A stretch of 64,000 nucleotides of DNA, taken from the NCBI RefSeq assembly GCF_002162135.1, contig NZ_CP021382.1, forward strand, positions 558,001 through 622,000, in the 5' to 3' direction. The stretch comes from Cellvibrio sp. PSBB006. Its GTDB lineage: Bacteria; Pseudomonadota; Gammaproteobacteria; Pseudomonadales; Cellvibrionaceae. The translations under genes were made by a program, and so were the position numbers. Below are positions 54,295-63,893 of this stretch, piece by piece. The notes beneath the pieces were generated by a model. It made no database searches. It was not told where the DNA came from and saw only the letters and a list, made by a program, of their open reading frames with translations. Within the stretch, counting starts at the first letter, position 1, and every line of letters begins with the position of its first letter.

Positions 54295-54579
54295 TTGAGT
54301 GTTTCTTGTGCGGTTACATCGGTTTCTACAAGTAACAATTCGGGATCGGTGAAACCGCTACAACCCGCATGGATGCTGGCTGAATAACCCGATTGACCAA
54401 AATACAGGCAATTGAGTTATTCTGTGCTATAAAGCAACAATGTCTCCTTGACCCTTATGGTGTCAGTTGGTATAAATCGCAGTTCATTTGCTGCACCGGT
54501 AGTGCAGGGTAGATGTCCAAGATAACAATTTGCCTGTACTAACGTATTTCTGAAACAAATAAATCAAAAGGGGTTAAGT
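54295..54579 (+). other. Intergenic region lon-hupB
   Basis: A 285-bp space holding the hupB promoter (54448-54476). A loose inverted repeat CGGTTTC/GAAACCG (54320-54326 and 54351-54357) follows lon without a T-run; it is not a convincing terminator. No coding frame seen. Confidence 0.55.
54448..54476 (+). promoter_or_regulatory. Sigma-70 promoter for hupB
   Basis: TTGACC (54448-54453) and TATAAA (54471-54476) are separated by exactly 17 bases, close to the TTGACA/TATAAT consensus. Transcription would start near 54483, about 97 bp before the hupB start codon. Confidence 0.75.
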
Positions 54580-54852
54580 GTGAATAAAACTGAGCTGATT
54601 GAAGCCATTGCCGCGTCTGCGGATATTCCTAAAGCGGCAGCTGGTCGTGCGTTGGACGCAGTCGTTGACAGCATTACTGGTGCCCTGAAAAACGGTGACT
54701 CTGTAGTTCTTGTGGGTTTTGGTACTTTCTCTGTAAAAGAGCGTGCAGCACGTACTGGTCGCAATCCGCAAACTGGCGCCGAGATCAAGATTGCCGCTGC
54801 CAAGGTGCCGGGCTTTAAAGCAGGTAAAGCTTTGAAAGACGCCGTCAATTAA
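54580..54852 (+). CDS. hupB: DNA-binding protein HU-beta
   Basis: A 90-residue nucleoid protein that bends DNA as a dimer. It begins [22 protein letters not shown] and contains the arm signature [21 protein letters not shown], with the proline-tipped beta-ribbon. The start is GTG 54580 with AAGGGG about 8 bases upstream. Placement between lon and ppiD is the same as in E. coli and pseudomonads. A strong terminator follows. Confidence 0.97.
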   Translation: MNKTELIEAIAASADIPKAAAGRALDAVVDSITGALKNGDSVVLVGFGTFSVKERAARTGRNPQTGAEIKIAAAKVPGFKAGKALKDAVN

Positions 54853-54900
54853 GCCGAATATCAGGTACTGTTGAAACTAACTAACAGTGCTGGTGTTGTA

Positions 54901-54931
54901 AAAAAGGCGCATCCATCGGTGCGCCTTTTTT
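54901..54931 (+). terminator. Terminator after hupB
   Basis: AAAAAGGCGCA (54901-54911) and TGCGCCTTTTT (54920-54930) form a perfect 11-bp stem with an 8-base loop and T-run. It lies 48 bases after the hupB stop. Confidence 0.92.
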
Positions 54932-55033
54932 ATTGAAGCAGGGCTTTTTTCATTAATAACGATAATATCGGGCGTAGGTTGTTTCCCCTGAATATTAGAA
55001 TAGATCGCTGGAAAGTCAGGAGTAGATCACATC

Positions 55034-56899
55034 ATGTTGCAAAGTCTTCGGGATAACTCCAAAGGGGTTATAGCGGGAATGTTAATTGGGTTCCTGGTTA
55101 TTATATTTGCGGTATCCGGTTCGGAGTCGTTATTCAATTTTGACCCGGCGACTAAAGGCGTGGTGAGTGTTAATGGCGAAGACATTACCGAGGTAGATAT
55201 CGTTCGCGCCAGTGCCAATTACAGACGACAAATGGCTGCGCAATATGGTGATTCTCTTCCGCCGGACTTCCTGAGTGATGAAAATATTCGTCAACCAGTA
55301 ATAGAAAACCTGATTCAGCGAAAAGTGCTGACGCAAAAAGCGGAAGAATCAGGTATGACCGTTGGTGACAGTTTTGTAAATCAACAAATTTTATCTACTC
55401 CGCAATTTCAGGGCAGCAACGGCGTATTCGATCCGAATGTATATCAGCAGCTGCTGCGCACGGTAGGTTTTACTCCAGCAAATTACAAAAAAGCCCTGGC
55501 GGAAGATTCGCTGGTGAACCAATTAACCGCTGGTGTTATTGAGAGCAGTTTTGTTACTCCAGCCGAGCTGGAAATGATTATTGCCTTGAGTTTTCAGACG
55601 CGCGATTTTAGCTATGCGGTAATTCCTGCGGCAAAGATTGGTGAGAGTGTTGACGTCTCTGATGCCGAAATCGACGCATATTACCAGTCCAATACCCAAT
55701 CGTTTACTCATCCGGAACAGGTTGCCGTTGACTACATCGATCTTAACGTCGCAGATTTGATGAACGGAATTGAAATTACTGAAGAGCAGGCCCGTCAGCA
55801 GTTTGAGCAAAATGTTGCCGCATTTGAAGCACGCACGGAGCGGGAAGCGGCTCACATCCTCATAGAAGATAATGATGAAGCCAAAATAGCTGAAGTCAGG
55901 GAAAAATTAGCGGCTGGTGAGGACTTTGCGGAGCTGGCAAAAACATACTCTGACGATCTCGGCACCCGTGATCAGGGCGGTGATCTGGGCTTTACCAGCG
56001 GTGAAGCTTTTCCTGAAGAGTTCGAAAGCGCATTGGCAGCATTAGAGGTGGGTGCGATCTCTGCCCCAGTGAAAACGGATGCGGGGACACACTTCATTAA
56101 ATTAGTGTCTGAACGTGGTTCCGAGCCACCGACATTTGAAGAAGAGCGCAATCGTATTGTAGATCAACTCAAGCGAGCTGAAGCTGAAAATCAGTTTGTC
56201 AATTTGCTTGAGCGGTTGCGCGATCTCTCCTATAACGCGGAGAACCTTGCCGAGGTTGCCGAGGAATTGGGGCTGGAAAACAAGAACACAGGTCTGTTTG
56301 GTCGAGGTGCCGGTGAGGGCATAACCGCAGAAACGCAGTTTGTTACGGCAGCGTTTTCTGATGAAGTACTGGTGGAAAACAACAGTAGTGATGTGATTGA
56401 GCTTGCGCCCAATCGTGTGGTTGTGCTGAAAAAGACCGAGCACAAGCAAAGCTATATCAAGCCTCTTGAAGAAGTGAAAGAGCAGATTACAACGATTGTT
56501 CGCAACAATAAGATTCAAACCTTATTGGCCGCTCGCGCCGAGGAAATTGAATCTGCAGTGGCAGCAGGGCAGACCCTTGAGTCAGCTGTGGCTGACGCTG
56601 GCTATGAAGTGAAAACCGCTGAAGATGCGGAACGGAATGATGTCAATGTAGACCGGGATATTTTGCGTCAGGCTTTCAGCTTGGCGAAACCACAGGGCGA
56701 TACCCCGGTAACGGCTTCAACCCGAACTTCGACCGGGGATTACGCGGTGATTTCATTGACCGCAGTCAATCTGGGTGGGCAGGAGTTGCCCGAAGAGCAG
56801 AAAACGGCTATCGCAGCACAATTGAAGAATATGACTGGCCAAGGCGAATACGCGAGCTATCAGGATTTACTTCGCGAGAATGCGAGCATCAAGCGTTAA
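55034..56899 (+). CDS. ppiD: Periplasmic folding chaperone PpiD (SurA_N/rotamase)
   Basis: A 621-residue inner-membrane protein with a single N-terminal membrane segment (~13-32, GVIAGMLIGFLVIIFAVSGS) and a large periplasmic part. It comprises a SurA_N-like chaperone region (~40-180), a parvulin (PPIC) domain (~260-355, AAHILIEDNDEAKIAEVREKLAAGEDFAELAKTYSDD) and a C-terminal chaperone region. PpiD sits at the Sec translocon and helps emerging exported proteins. Follows hupB as in many gammaproteobacteria. Confidence 0.94.
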   Translation: MLQSLRDNSKGVIAGMLIGFLVIIFAVSGSESLFNFDPATKGVVSVNGEDITEVDIVRASANYRRQMAAQYGDSLPPDFLSDENIRQPVIENLIQRKVLTQKAEESGMTVGDSFVNQQILSTPQFQGSNGVFDPNVYQQLLRTVGFTPANYKKALAEDSLVNQLTAGVIESSFVTPAELEMIIALSFQTRDFSYAVIPAAKIGESVDVSDAEIDAYYQSNTQSFTHPEQVAVDYIDLNVADLMNGIEITEEQARQQFEQNVAAFEARTEREAAHILIEDNDEAKIAEVREKLAAGEDFAELAKTYSDDLGTRDQGGDLGFTSGEAFPEEFESALAALEVGAISAPVKTDAGTHFIKLVSERGSEPPTFEEERNRIVDQLKRAEAENQFVNLLERLRDLSYNAENLAEVAEELGLENKNTGLFGRGAGEGITAETQFVTAAFSDEVLVENNSSDVIELAPNRVVVLKKTEHKQSYIKPLEEVKEQITTIVRNNKIQTLLAARAEEIESAVAAGQTLESAVADAGYEVKTAEDAERNDVNVDRDILRQAFSLAKPQGDTPVTASTRTSTGDYAVISLTAVNLGGQELPEEQKTAIAAQLKNMTGQGEYASYQDLLRENASIKR

Positions 56900-56903
56900 A
56901 ACA

Positions 56904-56931
56904 AAAAAGCCCATCGCAAGATGGGCTTTTT
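56904..56931. terminator. Bidirectional terminator between ppiD and the PAS-GGDEF gene
   Basis: AAAAAGCCCATC (56904-56915) and GATGGGCTTTTT (56920-56931) form a perfect 12-bp stem with a GCAA tetraloop. A-run and T-run flanks allow termination from both convergent genes. Confidence 0.93.
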
Positions 56932-56941
56932 ACTTCCGGGA

Positions 56942-57904
56942 TTAGATAACGGTAAAGCGATTACGCCCGCCTTCCTTTGAGTTGTATAGCGCATGGTCTG
57001 CTTTCTCGATCCAGGCGCGATAATCCTCTACGTGGTCTGTCAGTTGGCTAATACCCAGGCTAATGGTGAACTGAACCTGCTGGCCTTCCGCGTAAACCAC
57101 CATGTTTTCTACTGTTTGCCGAAGCCGCTCAGCAAACACACAGGCACCCTCGGCATTGGTACCCGTCAAAATAATGCCAAATTCCTCTCCACCATAACGG
57201 CCCGCGATATCAAGATCCCGTATCTGGGCGCGCATGGCTCGACTGACCTGGCGAATAACATCGTCCCCTACGGTATGCCCATAAGTGTCGTTCACCCGTT
57301 TGAAGTGATCGATATCCAGCATTATCAGGCTGCATGGTAATTCATAGCGATCGAAGCGTTTGAACTCCTGAATCAGCCGACTTTCCCAGTATCCCCGATT
57401 GTACAAGCCGGTCAGATGATCAATCCGGCTAAGCTCCTGAAGTTGTCGGTTTGCGGTTTGCTGGGCCAGCTTGTTAACGGCAGTATCAGTAACGTCATAG
57501 ATAATCAGACAGATGTGCTCGACGCGTCCCTTAGTGTCAATTAACGGGATGATAGTGCTGTTTTGGTACATGTACTCGGCGGTGCCGGTGATGGGGCGGT
57601 AATGAGGGAAGCGGAAAAGGTAAGGGCGTTGCTCCCATGTGGTGAACGCCGCATTTTGGAGAACGAAAACAGATTGTGCTTTATGGTGAAACCAACGCTC
57701 GGAGAGTTCCGGAAAGACAGCAAAGATGTTTTTCCCCAGCACATCTTCCGGCTGTTTGCCGCTGTGGTTTTGCATAAAGCTATTCCACAGTTCGATAGTA
57801 TAGTTTTTATCCATCACTATCAGGCCGGCGTCAATGTTCTGCAGGATGTCCATCAGCCAATGGACATCCTTGAAAAAGGCACTTAAATCTTCTCTGATAG
57901 CCAT
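56942..57904 (-). CDS. PAS-GGDEF diguanylate cyclase
   Basis: A 320-residue soluble protein. A PAS domain (~14-130, LMDILQNIDAGLIVMDKNYTIELWNSFM) is followed by a linker helix and a GGDEF domain (~155-318). The latter has DHLTGLYNRGY, DIDHFKRVNDTYGHTVGD and GGEEF at residues 238-242. I-site RDLD lies five residues before GGEEF, so it should be an active, product-inhibited c-di-GMP synthase. It starts 20 bp after the CheC-like gene, suggesting cotranscription and a shared pathway. Confidence 0.92.
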   Translation of the reverse strand: MAIREDLSAFFKDVHWLMDILQNIDAGLIVMDKNYTIELWNSFMQNHSGKQPEDVLGKNIFAVFPELSERWFHHKAQSVFVLQNAAFTTWEQRPYLFRFPHYRPITGTAEYMYQNSTIIPLIDTKGRVEHICLIIYDVTDTAVNKLAQQTANRQLQELSRIDHLTGLYNRGYWESRLIQEFKRFDRYELPCSLIMLDIDHFKRVNDTYGHTVGDDVIRQVSRAMRAQIRDLDIAGRYGGEEFGIILTGTNAEGACVFAERLRQTVENMVVYAEGQQVQFTISLGISQLTDHVEDYRAWIEKADHALYNSKEGGRNRFTVI

Positions 57905-57924
57905 GCGTCAGGTAACGTCGCCAA

Positions 57925-58545
57925 TTAATCCAGAAGGTAATTCAGCTTTTCCACCAGTCCGGGAACTGAGTTTTCAGCGATTACTAATAAAAGATCACAA
58001 TTAATCCGATGATTTTCAATAGCGTAGTTGATTTCTACAACCAGCGCCTGCTTCCAGCGCATGTTGGTACTTTGTAGTAGGTCGGTAATATTGCAATGTT
58101 GGCCTAACAACATGGGTGGCCCGAAGCTGAAATGGATGTCGAGCTGTTCTGCCAGACCTTTCAGGCAAGCGCCGTTCAGCACATTGGCGGTATCCATTAA
58201 AAGCTCATAACGCGCTTTTTCATCCGGATTACTATCGTACTTCAGCAATCTGGCCAGGTCGTCATAATCTGTGTCATTGAAGATCAGCATGGTTTCGCCT
58301 GCCAATCCGCCCCCGATGAAGCCCTGGCAAACACCAAAGACGGCTTCGTCTGACTGTCGGTTAAGTGACTGAAGAGCCATAGCGATGTCGGTGGGCTTGA
58401 GTACACTCACATGGGGTATGGAGAGAACGACAAAGACATCTAACAGTCGTGCCAGACGATCACCCGCTTGCCCCATTGCCACATTGGTGATTTCTTGCAG
58501 GCAATCGCGTTGATCTTCAGTTAGCAAGTTTCCGAGCATGGTCAT
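57925..58545 (-). CDS. CheC-like protein (CheC/CheX/FliY phosphatase family)
   Basis: A 206-residue protein with two CheC-type motifs. The first is QEITNVAMGQAGDRLARLL (ExxN, near residues 17-20). The second, LLMDTANVLNGACLKGLAEQL, has Asp in place of the Glu, so only one of two phosphatase sites looks canonical. CheC proteins dephosphorylate CheY-type receivers. No chemotaxis gene is nearby; its partner gene encodes a PAS-GGDEF cyclase 20 bp downstream. ATG 58545 is assumed; ATG 58539 is in frame as well. Confidence 0.85.
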   Translation of the reverse strand: MTMLGNLLTEDQRDCLQEITNVAMGQAGDRLARLLDVFVVLSIPHVSVLKPTDIAMALQSLNRQSDEAVFGVCQGFIGGGLAGETMLIFNDTDYDDLARLLKYDSNPDEKARYELLMDTANVLNGACLKGLAEQLDIHFSFGPPMLLGQHCNITDLLQSTNMRWKQALVVEINYAIENHRINCDLLLVIAENSVPGLVEKLNYLLD

Positions 58546-58621
58546 TGGCTATCTTTGTTATGTCCGAGGTGGGTATAAGAAGCTTAGCAGCTATCCTCTG
58601 GAGTGTCTGGTCCGCTGGCTA

Positions 58622-58686
58622 CTTTTTATAAGAGCAGTGAGACTTGTTACAAGAGCAACGGGAGCTTGTTACAAGAACAAGGGGAA
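58622..58686 (+). repeat. 22-bp tandem repeats containing CTTGTTACAAG palindromes, upstream of the opp genes
   Basis: Two near-identical 22-bp units contain CTTGTTACAAG at 58643-58653 and 58665-58675, each a perfect 4+3+4 palindrome, centres 22 bp (two helical turns) apart. A degenerate third copy (TTTTATAAGAGCAG) precedes them from about 58624. They lie about 150-185 bp before the peptide-binding protein gene. Fits a pair of operator sites; no regulator is identified. Confidence 0.75.
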
Positions 58687-58827
58687 CCGGGGCAAATTTT
58701 GAAACAGGTTATGCAGACCCGACAGGTGATTGATACTATGGGTTCTTTCACGCATACACACCCGTGAATTTTTGCGAGCATACGCGCAAACACTGTTTGA
58801 TCTTTTGATAAAAGCGAAATCACACCG

Positions 58828-60465
58828 ATGAAGATAAAGTTAACCTACTGGATTGTGGCCCTGGGATTATTGGCAGGGTGTTTTCACGACAATCGTAGCG
58901 CGGTGGAAATCGGAAACGAGCGGCAGATTCTTCATATCGGTAACGGCAGTGAGCCCTCCGATATCGATCCGCATATTACAACCGGTGTTCCGGAAAACCA
59001 TATTCAATTGGCGTTGTTTGAAGGGCTGGTATCCAAAAGCTCAGCTACTCTCGACATTGTTCCCGGGGTTGCCGAATCCTGGCTGGTTTCAGATGATGGT
59101 CTGCGCTACACATTCCATTTGCGTAAAGATGCCCGATGGTCGAATGGCGATGCGCTTGTTGCTGAAGATTTTGTCTGGTCGTGGTACCGCGCGTTGCTGC
59201 CCAGTTTGGGTAATCAATATGCCTACGCTTTTTTTGGGATTAAAAATGCTGAACGGTTTAACAAAGGTGAAATAACAGACTTCAATCTCGTTGGGGTCAA
59301 GGCCCTGGATAATCACACGCTGGCAGTTGAGCTTGTGCGGCCGGTGCCTTACTTTCTTGAGTTGCTTGATCATCATTCGATGGACCCCGTTCATAGAGCG
59401 ACCATTGAAAAATTTGGCGCTCCGGGCGATCGTGGAACCGCGTGGACCAAGCCGGAAAACTTTGTGGGAAATGGGCCTTTCATGATGAAAGAGTGGGTAC
59501 CCAATAAAGTTGTGGCTGTGAAGAAGAATACTTTCTATTGGGATGAACAATCCGTTAAGTTACAGGAAGTTCATTTTTATCCCATTGATAAAGCGGCAAC
59601 GGAAGAGCGAATGTTTCGTGCGGGCCAATTACATATTATTCGTCAGTTACCGACAGATAAAATAGCGCATTATCAGACTAATCATCCGGAGGTATACCGG
59701 TTTTACCCCAACTTCACGACGTATTTTTACCGCTTCAATACCCGTCGCCCGCCTCTGGATGATAGACGAGTACGTCAGGCGCTGGCTTATGCGATTGATC
59801 GGCAACAAATTGTGGAGCGGGTGACACGTGGTGGTCAGCCTGCGGCCAGGTCTTTCATTCCCCCCATGCAAACTGGCTACCGTTCTTCTGCTTCCATGCC
59901 GGAGGATATCGAAAGGGCGCGAGAGTTGTTAGTGGAGGCTGGTTATCCGGATGGGAAAAACTTTCCGACGCTAACAATTTTGTATAACACCGACGAAGAT
60001 CATCAAAAAATTGCGTTGGTTATTCAACAGATGTGGAAGAAAGCCCTGAACATTCAGGTGAAACTGGAGAATCAGGAATGGAAGGTTTTCTTTGCCTCCC
60101 AGCGAACCGGTAACTACGATATTGTGCGAGGCTCCTGGTCTGGCGATTTTTATGATCCGAAAAATTTTATGGATGTGTTTCGCCCAGACAATGGCAACAA
60201 TCGCACTGGCTGGGCGAACGCCGAGTACGAAGCATTAATACAGCAGGCTGAGCAAACCAGTAACCAGGCCGAACGCTTTGCGTTATTCCAACAGGCGGAG
60301 GCTATCTTGTTAGCAGACGCGCCGATCATGCCTATTTACACTTACACCAGTAATGCATTGGTAGCAGAATCCGTGCAAGAGTGGCATAACAACATTATGG
60401 ACTATTGGTCTTACAAACACGTATATCTCGACTCGGGTGCCACGTCAGCTGCAAGGAAACCCTAG
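58828..60465 (+). CDS. oppA: Oligopeptide ABC transporter substrate-binding lipoprotein
   Basis: A 545-residue SBP family 5 protein anchored as a lipoprotein: lipobox LLAGC with acylated Cys18. The body contains GSEPSDIDPHITTGVPENHI, GNGPFMMKEWVPNKVVAVKKN and DDRRVRQALAYAIDRQQIV, all typical of OppA/MppA. It delivers peptides, possibly murein peptides, to the permease encoded by the next two genes. The start ATG 58828 directly precedes the signal peptide. The downstream permease gene follows by 3 bp. Confidence 0.93.
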   Translation: MKIKLTYWIVALGLLAGCFHDNRSAVEIGNERQILHIGNGSEPSDIDPHITTGVPENHIQLALFEGLVSKSSATLDIVPGVAESWLVSDDGLRYTFHLRKDARWSNGDALVAEDFVWSWYRALLPSLGNQYAYAFFGIKNAERFNKGEITDFNLVGVKALDNHTLAVELVRPVPYFLELLDHHSMDPVHRATIEKFGAPGDRGTAWTKPENFVGNGPFMMKEWVPNKVVAVKKNTFYWDEQSVKLQEVHFYPIDKAATEERMFRAGQLHIIRQLPTDKIAHYQTNHPEVYRFYPNFTTYFYRFNTRRPPLDDRRVRQALAYAIDRQQIVERVTRGGQPAARSFIPPMQTGYRSSASMPEDIERARELLVEAGYPDGKNFPTLTILYNTDEDHQKIALVIQQMWKKALNIQVKLENQEWKVFFASQRTGNYDIVRGSWSGDFYDPKNFMDVFRPDNGNNRTGWANAEYEALIQQAEQTSNQAERFALFQQAEAILLADAPIMPIYTYTSNALVAESVQEWHNNIMDYWSYKHVYLDSGATSAARKP

Positions 60466-60468
60466 ATC

Positions 60469-61404
60469 ATGTGGATGTTTATTATAAAACGTATCCTACA
60501 AGCGATACCGGTTATGTTGGTCGTTGTCACGGTTACTTTTTTTATGGTGCGCGCAGCGCCCGGCGGCCCTTTCGATGATGAGCGCGATGTTCCGCCGGAA
60601 GTATTAAAAAATCTTAATGCCCGTTACAACCTGGATGCACCGGTATGGCAGCAGTACACTGACTATCTTGGCAATTTGCTACGCGGTGATTTTGGTCCTT
60701 CATTTAAATTTACTAACCGAACCATCAACGAGATGATTGCATTCGGTTTCCCCGTCACACTTGAATTGTCTTTTTATGCGTTGTTGTTTGCCATGTGTGT
60801 GGGCTTGATGGCAGGCATTATTTCTGCGTTGAAGCCGAATAGCTGGCAGGACTACGTTCCCATGTCGACGGCCATGTTGGGTATTTGTTTGCCGTCATTT
60901 GTTCTGGGGCCGCTGCTTGTTCTCATATTTGGTATCTGGCTTGAATACCTTCCAGTCTCCGGCTGGGGCTATACACCCAGCGATAAAATTTTACCCTCGG
61001 TAACCTTAGGCTTTACCTACGCGGCATATATTGCGCGCATCAGCCGCGGTGGTATGTTGGATGTATTATCACAGGATTATATTCGCACTGCCCGAGCCAA
61101 AGGCTTGTCGTCCTTTCGGATTGTATGGGTTCATGCATTGCGCGGTGGATTGGCGCCGGTAGTTTCGTTCCTGGGGCCGGCCATGGCCGGCTTGCTGGCA
61201 GGCTCCTTTGTGGTAGAGAGCATCTTTCAAATCCCCGGCTTGGGACGTTATTACATCCAGGCAGCTTTTAATCGCGATTACACCATGATTCTCGGTTTTA
61301 CGATTTTTTATGCAGGGTTGATTGTTGTTTTCAACTTACTGGCTGACATTTTGCTCGTATGGCTTAACCCGAAACTGCGTCATCAACTTGCGAGTAACGC
61401 CTGA
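60469..61404 (+). CDS. oppB: Oligopeptide ABC transporter permease, OppB type
   Basis: A 311-residue BPD permease with six membrane segments, starting MFIIKRILQAIPVMLVVVTVTFFMVRAAPGGPF. The EAA loop RTARAKGLSSFRIVWVHALRGGLAPV, which docks the ATPase, is near residues 206-231. The stop shares one base with the oppC start (TGATG at 61402-61406), so translation is coupled. Symbol by family; it could also be dppB-like, as specificity cannot be read from sequence. Confidence 0.92.
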   Translation: MWMFIIKRILQAIPVMLVVVTVTFFMVRAAPGGPFDDERDVPPEVLKNLNARYNLDAPVWQQYTDYLGNLLRGDFGPSFKFTNRTINEMIAFGFPVTLELSFYALLFAMCVGLMAGIISALKPNSWQDYVPMSTAMLGICLPSFVLGPLLVLIFGIWLEYLPVSGWGYTPSDKILPSVTLGFTYAAYIARISRGGMLDVLSQDYIRTARAKGLSSFRIVWVHALRGGLAPVVSFLGPAMAGLLAGSFVVESIFQIPGLGRYYIQAAFNRDYTMILGFTIFYAGLIVVFNLLADILLVWLNPKLRHQLASNA

Positions 61405-62267
61405 TGGAAGGAATTGAAAAAGGCACGTCGCTAACGCAAGACGCTTTTCGTCGTTTGCGTAAAAATAAAATGGCCATGGCAGGTTTGAGCATACTGGTTT
61501 GTATGATTGTTGTCGCTTTGCTGACCCCCTTAATTGCACCTTATGAATATGATGCACAGAACCTTGATCTCGGTGCCAGCCCACCATCGGTAGCGCACTG
61601 GTTGGGTACCGATGTTTTTGGGCGCGACCAATTAACCCGCATTATGTACGGCAGCCGCATTTCATTGATGGTGGGGTTTATTGCAACAACCGTAGCGTTG
61701 TTGATCGGTGTTTTGTGGGGTGCAACAGCAGGCTATATCGGCGGGCGTACTGATGCATTTATGATGCGTACAGTTGATGTGCTCTACGCCTTGCCCTTTA
61801 CCATTTTTATTATTTTGTTAACGGTAATCTTTGGCAGCAGCATGTTGCTGTTGTTTCTCGCCATTGGTGCAGTTGAATGGTTAACCATGGCGCGCATTGT
61901 ACGCGGGCAGGTGCTGACACTAAAACAGCAGGAATTTGTTGAAGCTGCAGTGGCTTTGGGCCTTTCGCCCTGGAAAATTATCGTGCGTCATCTAATTCCT
62001 AATACCCTGAGCCCAGTGATTGTGTACACAACATTGACCATACCCAGTGTGATCTTGCTTGAATCTTTTCTCAGCTTTTTAGGGCTGGGTATTCAGCCGC
62101 CGGAAAGCTCCTGGGGCTCTCTGATTTCTGATGGGGTTGAGTCTATGGAGGAATATCCCTGGTTGCTGGTTTTCCCGGCATTGACTTTGTCTATTACGTT
62201 ATTTTCGCTGAATTTTCTGGGCGATGGTTTGCGTGACGCGCTGGACCCGCGCGCCTCGGGAGATTAA
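61404..62267 (+). CDS. oppC: Oligopeptide ABC transporter permease, OppC type
   Basis: A 287-residue permease: an N-terminal cytoplasmic stretch with RRLRKNKMAMAGLSI, the OppC-type N-terminal segment, then five more membrane segments. The EAA loop is EAAVALGLSPWKIIVRHLIPNTLSPV. HWLGTDVFGRDQLTRIMYGSRISL is the signature after the first segment. It pairs with OppB; the fused ATPase gene starts 3 bp after its stop. Confidence 0.92.
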   Translation: MEGIEKGTSLTQDAFRRLRKNKMAMAGLSILVCMIVVALLTPLIAPYEYDAQNLDLGASPPSVAHWLGTDVFGRDQLTRIMYGSRISLMVGFIATTVALLIGVLWGATAGYIGGRTDAFMMRTVDVLYALPFTIFIILLTVIFGSSMLLLFLAIGAVEWLTMARIVRGQVLTLKQQEFVEAAVALGLSPWKIIVRHLIPNTLSPVIVYTTLTIPSVILLESFLSFLGLGIQPPESSWGSLISDGVESMEEYPWLLVFPALTLSITLFSLNFLGDGLRDALDPRASGD

Positions 62268-62270
62268 TTC

Positions 62271-63893
62271 ATGACCTTATTGCAAGTGGAAAACCTGCGC
62301 ATTTGTTTTCATACCCGCAATGGTATAACAATCGCAGTAGATAACATGAATTTTTCTCTCGCGTCGGGAAAAGTATTGGGTATTGTCGGTGAATCAGGGT
62401 CAGGAAAATCCGTGGCCTGTTACAGCTTATTAGGCTTGATCCCTTCTCCGCCGGGGAAAGTTGAAAGCGGACGCGCGTTATTTGCCGGTGATGATTTGCT
62501 GAGCATGAATGAAAAATCCTTGCGCAAGATCCGGGGCCATCGGATCAGCATGATCTTTCAGGACCCTATGACGGCATTAAACCCTTATATGCGTATTGCA
62601 GACCAGCTGGTTGAACCGTTAATTGTTCAAAAGAAACTGTCAAGGAAAGACGCAAAAGCCAAAGCTATAACGGCACTTGAAGAGGTGGGTATTCATGATG
62701 CAGTAACGCGCATTAATGATTACCCGCACCAGTTTTCCGGAGGTATGCGTCAGCGGGTCATGATTGCCATGGCATTGATTTCTGAACCTGAATTACTTAT
62801 TGCTGATGAACCCACCACGGCTTTGGATGTAACAGTGCAGGCTCAAATTCTGGCGTTGATTAAACAACTACAACAGACACGCAACCTGGCCGTTATTTTT
62901 ATTACCCACGACCTTGGTGTAGCTGCGATGATGGCGGATGACATTCTCGTGATGCAAAAAGGCAGGGTGGTCGAGCAGGGTACAAGAGAACACGTCGTTT
63001 ACCATCATACACATCCCTACACCAAAAAACTTTTTGGCGCGGTGCTGACAACAGCCAAGCCCGTGCCCAGTGCGGTACAGCCAACGGAGCCTCCCTTTCT
63101 GCAAGTGAATCACCTGCACACTGGTTTTACTATGCGGGCGGGTCATCTATTTCGGAAAACAGTTCAATTCATTAAAGGCGTCGATGACATTTCCCTTACG
63201 CTCCAGCAAGGTGAAATTTTAGGCTTGGTGGGCGAGTCCGGTTCGGGCAAGTCCACCCTTGGCCGTAGCATCATGCGTTTGGTGGATAGTCAGTCCGGTG
63301 AAATTTTGTTACAGGGAAAAGACCTACGTCAGCTTTCCGGGAATGCGTTAAAAATGGAGCGACGCCACTTTCAGATGATTTTCCAGGACCCTTATGCGTC
63401 ACTCAATCCGCGCATGACGGTATTTGATACGCTGGCAGAGCCCTTGCTGTTACATGGCGTTGCGAATAAAACAACCTTGCTTGAGCAGGTTAACCAACTG
63501 ATGGACGATGTGGGACTGGAACGGCGATTTATCCGTAAATATCCCCACGAATTTTCCGGTGGGCAGCGCCAGCGCATTGCCATTGCTCGCGCATTGGCGC
63601 TGAAGCCTAAACTGATTATTGCCGATGAGCCGGTATCCGCACTGGATGTCACCATTCGCGCACAAATATTGGAGTTACTGCTGACCTTAACCCAGAAGCA
63701 TGGATTGACGATGTTATTTATTTCCCATGATATGTCAGTGGTGCGCTATCTGTGTGACAGGGTTATTGTGATGCACAAAGGCAAAATCGTGGAAGAGGGT
63801 GAAACCGAGGCCTTATTCGCTGCTCCGCGCCATCCTTATACCCGCGCCTTGCTGAGCGCGATACCGACGCTGGCTAACTCAAGGTCGCACTGA
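62271..63893 (+). CDS. Fused double ABC ATPase of the oligopeptide transporter (OppD-OppF type)
   Basis: A 540-residue protein with two tandem ABC domains. The first has Walker [10 protein letters not shown], signature FSGGMRQRV and Walker [13 protein letters not shown]; the second has [18 protein letters not shown] and [12 protein letters not shown]. Oppositely specialised OppD- and OppF-like halves are fused here, as in YejF or GsiA-like proteins, so one gene supplies both ATPase sites for OppBC. The C-terminal [15 protein letters not shown] ends within 20 bp of overlap with the convergent ABC gene at the right edge. Confidence 0.93.
   Translation: MTLLQVENLRICFHTRNGITIAVDNMNFSLASGKVLGIVGESGSGKSVACYSLLGLIPSPPGKVESGRALFAGDDLLSMNEKSLRKIRGHRISMIFQDPMTALNPYMRIADQLVEPLIVQKKLSRKDAKAKAITALEEVGIHDAVTRINDYPHQFSGGMRQRVMIAMALISEPELLIADEPTTALDVTVQAQILALIKQLQQTRNLAVIFITHDLGVAAMMADDILVMQKGRVVEQGTREHVVYHHTHPYTKKLFGAVLTTAKPVPSAVQPTEPPFLQVNHLHTGFTMRAGHLFRKTVQFIKGVDDISLTLQQGEILGLVGESGSGKSTLGRSIMRLVDSQSGEILLQGKDLRQLSGNALKMERRHFQMIFQDPYASLNPRMTVFDTLAEPLLLHGVANKTTLLEQVNQLMDDVGLERRFIRKYPHEFSGGQRQRIAIARALALKPKLIIADEPVSALDVTIRAQILELLLTLTQKHGLTMLFISHDMSVVRYLCDRVIVMHKGKIVEEGETEALFAAPRHPYTRALLSAIPTLANSRSH

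Noticed and set aside
54320..54357. CGGTTTC/GAAACCG repeat as a lon terminator
   Set aside because: Loop of 24 bases and no T-run; folding would be weak.
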